Part shown: positions 57,268 to 64,000 of the stretch, piece after piece
How positions within the stretch are numbered: position 1 is the stretch's first letter
Layout: each line of letters opens with the position of its first letter
DNA from: Hirudinaria manillensis
Taxonomy: Eukaryota > Annelida > Clitellata > Hirudinida > Hirudinidae
Direction of reading: 5' to 3'
DNA: 64,000 bases
NCBI GenBank assembly: GCA_034509925.1
Contig: CM067535.1
Location: forward strand, 7,470,701-7,534,700
Program-made: the position numbers and the translations under genes
The notes under the pieces: model-generated
What the model saw: only the letters and a program-made list of their open reading frames with translations
The model's database searches: none
Told to the model about the DNA's origin: nothing

Positions 57268-60200
57268 CTGACAAACAATCATGAACTTCATTCAATGAAA
57301 CGATGGAAGTGATGACCTGATTAAGAAGTTAAGAACCAGACGATGACTCACCTCTTGCAGGGGAAACAGAGACCTGAGGGATGGAGTGACCTCATTGATG
57401 ACCTTCACCTTGTTGACTGTGACGTACAAGGTCGAAGGGTAGGACACCCTCGAGTTACTGGACCACCACTGAAACACCTGTAACAATATAAATTATGTTA
57501 ATTTATCCATAGAAACCAGTTTTTTACCTACAATAAATTGAAAATATTGCTGATTTTGTAACTTTTTTTTGCTATAATTGATGAAATAAATGCAATTAAA
57601 ATGCATTCTAAATGATAAGAATATAACAATTTAAAATAATAATTTAAAATAATGATTTTTTTCGATAGTTGTCCATGATGATGATGATGATGACGATGAC
57701 GACGATGATGATGATCGAAAAGAAACCAAAAATAAATGAAAAATTACTTCAACGTCGGAGGACTTTTTGGCAGACGAGTGCAGAACGTGTGGCACTTTGT
57801 ACAACTGAAGTCTCACCTTTTGACCCCAGTTTGGAGATTCATTTGCACCAACAAGCTGATGATAACGATGATGATGATGATGACAATGATGGTGATGACG
57901 ATGATGATGACGATGAGGGTGATGGTGATAACGATGATGATGATGATGATGGTGGTGATAGATTAAAATAAAAGAAAGGCACAGGAAGGATTGTTGAATT
58001 GAAAACAAAGTTTTGTCCAAAAAGTGGTTCTGCAAACTTGAAATACAATTTCTACATTTGAAAGTAAAAGCGATATTTTTTTAGTAAAACTCTACAATAA
58101 CTTTGATAAAATATATTTTACACATTTGTAATATGTTATATATAAATTATATTAATTATATGTAAAATATATTTGGTACAATAACTTGGTAAATGAAGCT
58201 TGAAAATATCAGATCCAATCAATGCATCTGCAGCTGATGTGGATTTCTTAGGATGCTTGAAGGATCAAGAAAAACATTCAAAGCTACACTGAAAACTCCT
58301 CACTTGAAGGAAAGCCCAGGCAATGGTGAACCATCCTTGTTGAAGCTGAGGATTGCTGTTCACATAATGAGCACCAACAAAGTCCATCAACTGATCCGTG
58401 TTACGTGTTGGAAAAGAATTTGTTGTTTAATTTTAGTATAATAATTTAAATATAATTTGTTGAATTAATTTCATAATTGCTTGTTAACTTGTCTGGTGAA
58501 GCATTACTAATGGATCCCATCACAATAACATTCAACTCTTCAATGAAGAAGTTAACACAATCGCATGATCGCACGATCACATGATCAACCCAATTATACC
58601 TTTAAAATCTACCGCTTACCTGGAAGAAGAGAATGACATTAGCACCTGGACGGACAAAGTGATTGAAAGCCTCATTGATTATAATGGAATCCTCCCAAAC
58701 AGGTGTAATGGACCTGGATAAAAATTACAATTTACTATTATTATTTGTGACTTGATCAGAATTGATAATGATGGACTACAATATGATTACTACATCTTAT
58801 CAATGTTATGCCATCAGACAGCAAAATATTAATATTAGTTACAAGTTTATCGATTAAATTAATAATTAATTAACGTTTAGAGTGCTATTTAGAGTCTTTG
58901 GTTAGGTTTGGATAGGAACCTTGACAAATCATGTAATCCAGAAAAAGAAAGGGAAGCGAAAGCAGAGAGCAAGAGAATTAGAAGATTCCAAGACCTGGTC
59001 AATTAGGCATTGAATATCTTCCAAACCATCTGAACACTTTCAATAAACCTGACCTACCATAATTAGTTTGAGGACCTCGGGTTATTACAATAATAATAAT
59101 AATAATAATAGTTTGTTGATTGTTATTACAATAATATCACACACAACCACAACTTGTTGAAATAATCTACAACAAACACCATAGACAAATAGTTTCAGAA
59201 TGCTCACTGATTATGCTTGAAATCAAAAGGTAAGGTGAGAACAGGTTGAATGTAATCCAGGTTCTTATTGGTGGTTTCATACCTTGATATCACAGGTCGA
59301 TCCCTGGTTTCAGTCAACGTGATAACGTCAGATCAATAGATTGAAATAAATTCTTGAATTTGAATTAAAATCTAATTGATAGATTCTAATTTCTAAAACT
59401 ACTTTTAAATAATATTAATTAATTTATTATTAATAAATTAATATTAATAAATAATTCAACAAGAATAATCATATGAATACTTGTCACTCTTCTTCACATA
59501 ACTTCCAGTGTTTGCCTCAACCAGACTGACGCTGACCAGAGGATGTGACATCAGCATGTTGAACTTTAACCTATCAGATCTGTGAACTATGACCTATAAG
59601 ATATCAAATGGGCTTTAAAGATACATTTTAAACAAAATCTATAAATTAAAAGAAATGTCAAAAGTACCGACTTGCATCACGTGACCATCGTCTATCTCAA
59701 CGTTTCCCTCAACTTCACTTTGATTCCCTGTTGCAATGTTGCATTGTTATTAATTAAATTCAGTGTTTATAATTTTAATAGTTTAATAATTTAATAAATT
59801 TTATTCCTTCATTCCATTTATCGTCTGCCATGGCAGTTTAAAACTGCTTTCTGCATTTTTTCATAATTTAATTTCATAATTACAACTCATAATTACAATT
59901 CATAATTACAATTCATAATTACCATTCATAATGCAGTATTTTAAAGAAGAAATTTGAAAGATAACAAAAAATTAAATTAAATTATAAACCTTCCTTTTTC
60001 TTTTTTCTTGACCTTCTCGTCTTCTTTTCAGTTGACTTTTGATTTTAAATTTAACAAATAAAAAATGTTTACAATTTCAAATACAAAGCGTAGGAAGGTC
60101 ATGTTAAGTTATTTTAGGCACTACAGCTGTTAGCCTTTCTAGAACGTGAGAACGTTTATTTTTAGCCATTGATGACTCATGTTTATTAAGTGACTCATGT

Positions 60201-61139
60201 TTATTAAGTGACTCACATCAGTTTCGTTGTTGATCTTCTTTGATCCCTTGTTTAGCTTCTTTGAGTTCTTAGCAGGAAGACTGCTCAATAGTTGTTGATC
60301 TGCTGTCGATGATGATGATGATGATGACGATGGTGATGGTAATAATTATGATTATTAAAAAACCAGTTAATTAAGAAGTTAATTTTTTGCATAATTTGTT
60401 TGTATTACTCTAACGATATTGATGTTTATAGTGATTTTTACAAACCGAAGCAATTATTAAAGAAATTCATGAAATGGCTCCAAACATTTAAACAATGCAA
60501 TAAATTAGTTATCCATGGACAGTTTAAGTCTTTTGATCATGCCAATCAACCTCGAGTTTTCTTTTCATCATCAATCTCTTCTTGGTTTTTTGGGCCATAA
60601 TTATTAAGTTTGCTTTCTTTATGGTTTATGGTATTTAAGGTCAGCTTGGTTTTGTCAGATTTCTCCTTTAATGAGCAAAATGTAATTAGTAAATAAATAT
60701 ATATTTTTTAAGAAATAATTATAAATTTATCTCTGATCTCAAATATACCATTCTTCTCCCATTGTCATCTTTCAGCTTCTTTTGGGACCTAAAAATGATT
60801 TTAAAAGGACATTCCTTTCATTTATAAATCCCAAGGAAAAATAATAACATCAAAAGTAGAGAAATGGTTACTGTGCAGAAGATTTGTTCTTTCTTGGAGG
60901 AACTTCTACAAGTATATAAAAATTTGCATAAAACATTAAATTTTGCAAAGTAACATCAATGGACAGTCGTCCTCATTGTGATATATGTGATACGCATCGA
61001 TGCGGCCAAATTATTTTTAGAGTGGAGGCGGTATTAATTTCGCAACAGGTTCAAAGTTATTTATTTTTTCACTGTTGAATCTTTGCAACAAACCTGTTTC
61101 GCTTGAAGGATTCTGAGTTTCTGCGCTGAGCTCAGCCAT
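51072..61139 (-). CDS. AHI1: jouberin (AHI1), ciliary transition-zone WD40/SH3 protein
   Basis: About 28 exons; start ATG 61139 (MAELSAETQNPSSETG), stop 51074-51072. In animals AHI1 acts at the basal body/transition zone in ciliogenesis; human mutations cause Joubert syndrome. Exons 61139-~59990 code a Lys-rich low-complexity N-terminus. A C2-like region follows (59595-57355: VIVHRSDRLKFNMLMSHPLV, YETTNKNLDYIQP, GWFTIAWAFLQ, YPSTLYVTV). WD40 repeats are at 56590-53095: RLPGQSCQIP, GHLGIIYDICWTKDSKHV, VWSLEARL, HTSHVNAVCFHPSGTAFYSG, GIPITSLDVHP, CFSPDGSLVFSGSEDGRAYV. Then a linker and an SH3 domain at 51756-51590 (ENYSAQRSDELTFSKGDTI, FWWMGHM, GYFPANHVVPK). A Ser/Asn-rich tail of about 160 residues follows the SH3. 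Order and motifs match vertebrate jouberin throughout. One intron (55681-55444) uses a GC donor. Several exon ends are approximate. Confidence 0.9.
52463..52505 (-). mobile_element. minimal 3' tail of the same non-LTR retrotransposon
   Basis: Minus-strand GCTCACGGCGCTACATTATT resembles the GGCACTCTAC-(ATT)n end of the copy at 48927-49046, again with an (ATT)n tail. Lies in an AHI1 intron. Too short to be sure. Confidence 0.35.
54415..54658. repeat. large (ATC/CAC) trinucleotide array
   Basis: About 80 triplets, a mix of cat, cac and atc, including a 9-bp higher-order unit caccatcat repeated about twelve times. It is in an AHI1 intron; the open frames it creates (poly-Asp/Gly or poly-Met/Val) are not genes. 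Confidence 0.95.
55005..55132. repeat. 27-bp AT-rich minisatellite
   Basis: Four copies of atattatatttatatataa plus tatccata (27 bp) in an AHI1 intron. Confidence 0.9.
55801..55870. repeat. (ATTG)n microsatellite
   Basis: About fifteen attg/gatt units just upstream (gene sense) of the WD40 exon whose acceptor is near 55800. Confidence 0.95.
56596..56792. repeat. GAT/GGT/AAC trinucleotide minisatellite
   Basis: Array of gataacgatggtgatgatgg blocks with about 18-27 bp higher-order periodicity in an AHI1 intron. Confidence 0.9.
57199..57268. repeat. (TTGA)n microsatellite
   Basis: About seventeen ttga units in an AHI1 intron; same motif class as 719-797 and 55801-55870. Confidence 0.95.
57859..57958. 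repeat. GAT-type trinucleotide array
   Basis: About 33 triplets, mostly gat with gac, ggt and aac variants, directly upstream (gene sense) of an AHI1 exon. A smaller related array lies at 57675-57718. Confidence 0.9.
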
Positions 61140-63432
61140 AAAATCAACACTGCAAACAACCACGAATAACACAAACCTTCCAAAAACGAACTCAACTCCG
61201 TGCGATACGGTTGCCTAGCAACCATTTAAAAGTGAACGCCGGTAAAGTGAACAAATAAATTACCCCGACCAGTAAATAAGCCCATGATCCAGCTTTTAAA
61301 GCAACTTAATAGCCACATCTCATGGCTTAAGCCAGACAATCCACAACTCTCCACCAATCGCTAAAACAACCCCCGCGGACCCGCGGGCGGACCACCGGGA
61401 GCGGTCCCAAAACCCCAAGCGACACCACTGAGGCCCAACTGCCCGCGCCCTCCCGGAGTTAGAATAGGTTTCTAAGACCCGACCCTAACGGTACAGACGA
61501 CTCCAACGCGCGTCGTGTCCAATTTATAATCTGTTGAAAGCTCCGCGTGAAACAACTGACAATCGATCGCAACATTTTCATCACCGAGATTTGGGGCAAC
61601 AACGTCCGCGAGAAAAAATCCGGAGAAAAATGCTAAATAAAAGAATGACGAACTTCACGAAATAGCACACGGTCACTTTCACGTGCGTATCCTCACAAGA
61701 CACTATTAATGTTACAGCTCAAGCGAATATCAACACCACTTTGGGAATAATTCAATATATATATATTACAAAATAAAACCGAACGATATATCGGACTTAT
61801 CAAATCGCAACCACCGACAACAACAACAATAAAGACGACTACGGACACAATTTAAGGTCGTATTCATGATGACTATCCAGACAACAATAGGTCACTTCGA
61901 TTCCACGCTCTGTCGACCACGACGATTCTCCCGACGCGACCGACGGCATTAAATACTTGCGTACATTACAAACGACATTTAACTCCAACTTAAGCCTAAC
62001 AATGTACAACAACCAAACCAATCGTAAATCATAAGCAGTGAAGGGAGCAGAAGAAGCCAGACCCGAGAAATTTTAAATTTAAATAAATAAAAGAAAAAAA
62101 AGAAAAAAATACATCATTTCGCCTTTATAATCCGCTCCTACACGAACCAAAGTAGCATCGACCGAGCGAATCAAGGTCACGTCCGATAAGCAAAACAAGG
62201 CTCCGGACGAGATGTAATTTAAATCTTAGTTGCAGGCAGCTGATCAAAATGAGAAACAAAACAGCAGCATTTCCCGACGAGGAATAGGTGGCGTCGTAAA
62301 TCGAGAAGAAAAATATTTCCAAGTAAAAAACAAAACAAAATAATAATTTTTTTGGAATTACGACGACGAATTAGAACTGCTTTCTGCAGAGAATTTAAGT
62401 CAGCCCTGGCCGACAACGCAACCGCGCCGGGGCACGCTCAAATAATTAATTCAGAATAAAATTTAAAACGACATAAATAAGCGATAAAGTTCACAAACAA
62501 TCCTTTTGATATCACCAAAACAACAGATCACCGATTCTACTCGAATGTTTGCTGTCTTACGTTCGCATGTCATACAAAATGTACGAGTCCACAAGGTTAG
62601 TTCCAGTATCACAATCGATTACTCGGTATTGGGTCAGAAGATAGTAGATGTCCCAATACCCAGAGCTCTTTAGAAAATTTGACCAGTTCATCAAGAAAAC
62701 AAGTGATATAAACAAAAGAAATTGTCACCGGCCGTAGCAATAGTTCTTAAGTTTCACCTGCGGCAACGTCTGAACCCTCGCAACGTCCAAAGTAGTGCAA
62801 AACATAGAAACTCTCGCGAGCAACTAGGACTCGGAACCCCCGTCAGATCCAAACCGAAGCGGAAATCCAGACCCCCGAACGAGCAGAAATCGGCAGACGA
62901 GTAGGTCCTCATCTCCGCCTCAGCACACCTAATGACGACCATTCGACGACAAACATTCGTTTTCGATACGATCGGTTCCTCGGCTCGTCTAAGACCATCC
63001 GACCGTGCCAGGTTAAGGCTCCCTTACGTCGCCGTCATCGTTAAGATGAGATAAAACAAAAATCAAAAGGTAACTAAGCAAAACAAAGAGTACTCCGAAG
63101 AAGGGTTAAACCAAGTCAGACAAGTGAACAATGTCGACCCTTCTAGAAACCTTCCACGATGTTTCACAGATTTCCATTTCCTTTTCTGAATGAGTGACAG
63201 AAAGGATTTAAAATCCAAAAATAGTAGAAAAATGGAAAAAAACATTATAAAATTATTAAAAAATTTCAAGTTTAAATCATGAAAAATGGCCTACATTGCA
63301 TACCTAGTAAATCACAGGGAACATGACGCCTATAGCAACAAAAGCTCAGCATGGATTCACGGCATTTTTTGAGCATTACAAACTTAATGAACAGCAATGA
63401 CAATGACAAGCCATACAAAAGTCTATTTTAAC
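61140..63432. other. CpG-richer spacer upstream of AHI1; probable 3' UTR of the next gene
   Basis: About 2.3 kb with no credible open frame. The base composition is distinctly richer in CG dinucleotides than the rest of the window, especially 61370-61470 and 62630-63010. The AHI1 promoter must lie at the 61140 end. The remainder may be the long 3' UTR of the partial gene at 63433-64000, which runs toward AHI1. A GC-rich palindrome lies at 61373-61388. Confidence 0.4.
61373..61388. repeat. GC-rich inverted repeat near the AHI1 promoter
   Basis: CCCGCGG and CCGCGGG flank a two-base spacer, a perfect 7-bp inverted repeat in otherwise AT-rich DNA, about 235 bp upstream of the AHI1 start codon. 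It could be a dimeric protein-binding site or the stem of a hairpin; function is not shown. Position is good to a few bases. Confidence 0.4.
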
Positions 63433-64000
63433 TCACTTTCTGCGCTTGCTTTGTCTGACCACCCTCTGGTCACAAGCAGCATAATCTGAAAGACGAGAGA
63501 AAAACGGCATGTGAAAGAGAAACTCGGAAAATCCTACCTAAGATTTTCAGAGCATTTGTCGACAAGACGTAATATAACGGTATCATGTGTCAGTAGGACG
63601 TTGGTCGTTTAAACTATAATTTATTAATTTATTCGCATCAACCATCCTACCAACCATCCGAGCAATCCATGTCCTCCACGAATTTGGGAATCACCGGAGC
63701 CTGACAACTTCTCTCCTGCTCGCGTACGGAGAAGGAACCTTGCGGAGCCGTCGGCAGACCGTATCCGGTGTCTTCGTAGTACGAACGGCACGACACGTTC
63801 GCGAAAGGCTGGACCAACATCCCGGTCGAGAGATGGCTGGAAATGCTGGACATCGAGTTCTCCAGGAATTTGTTGTACTCCTCTTCTTCCGTATTGGCCA
63901 GGGAGGAGTCACTGCCGAAGAAGGGATTGTCGGACTCGTTCAGGAGGTCGCTACCGACGACGGGAACCGAGCCGGTCTGGTGGATTCGCGGAGGGTTCGG
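63433..64000 (-). CDS. C-terminal exons of an unidentified protein (5' part outside window)
   Basis: From 64000 down an open frame reads PNPPRIHQTGSVPVVGSDLL, a Ser/Glu-rich segment with NPFFGSDSSLAN and EEEEYNKFLENS, and ends KFVEDMDCSD. If the possible donor after 63655 is used, it joins exon 63485-63433 in frame and ends DYAACDQRVVRQSKRRK-stop. If not, it stops at 63647 after DGW. The spliced form has a good acceptor (gtctttcag) and ends in a basic cluster that could be a nuclear-localisation signal. Codons use CG freely, unlike the neighbours. No domain is recognised. A transcription regulator or adaptor is possible but unsupported. Confidence 0.55.

Overview
The window is about 64 kb of AT-rich, intron-rich animal nuclear DNA. 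Every recognisable gene is a metazoan family split into short exons with GT-AG (rarely GC-AG) introns of roughly 50-400 bp. Introns and spacers are full of tri- and tetranucleotide microsatellites ((AATC)n, (AAT)n, (ATC)n) and AT-rich minisatellites. Intron density and protein similarity suggest an invertebrate bilaterian, perhaps a lophotrochozoan such as an annelid or leech. I cannot fix the species from the sequence.

Layout: (1) 1-9850, minus, 3' end outside the window: a secreted mosaic protein with signal peptide, F-type-lectin-like (FTP) domain, mucin/proline stalk, 12 LDL-receptor class A modules, a degenerate SRCR domain and a trypsin-like domain lacking catalytic His and Ser. (2) 11458-16385, plus: TUT1/Star-PAP-type nucleotidyltransferase. 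(3) 16886-21389, minus: poly(ADP-ribose) glycohydrolase PARG. (4) 21924-26107, plus: RFT1, ER glycolipid family, divergent from PARG. (5) 26660-30705, minus: an unrecognised 877-residue type I membrane protein. (6) 32405-36328, plus: casein kinase 2 alpha. (7) 37954-43430, minus: GT14-family (core-2-like) beta-1,6-GlcNAc transferase, Golgi type II protein; a short non-autonomous Helitron lies in its long intron. (8) 44669-50676, minus: an unusually short SIN3 corepressor. (9) 51072-61139, minus: jouberin/AHI1, with C2-like, WD40 and SH3 domains. (10) 63433-64000, minus, 5' part outside the window: the last exons of an unidentified gene, with a CpG-richer spacer or 3' UTR before AHI1.

The genes are unrelated housekeeping or cell-surface genes packed closely (0.4-1.7 kb spacers, sometimes divergent or convergent pairs); there is no sign of an operon. 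For genes 2-7 I followed exon phases through the whole gene and the reading frame stays open from ATG to stop. For genes 1, 8 and 9 most exons are placed, with some boundaries approximate. The most unusual items are the lectin/LDLa/pseudoprotease mosaic, the orphan membrane protein with a 17-nt microexon, the short SIN3, two GC-AG introns, a Helitron, and remnants of a non-LTR retrotransposon whose largest copy looks like a twin-primed (internally inverted) insertion.
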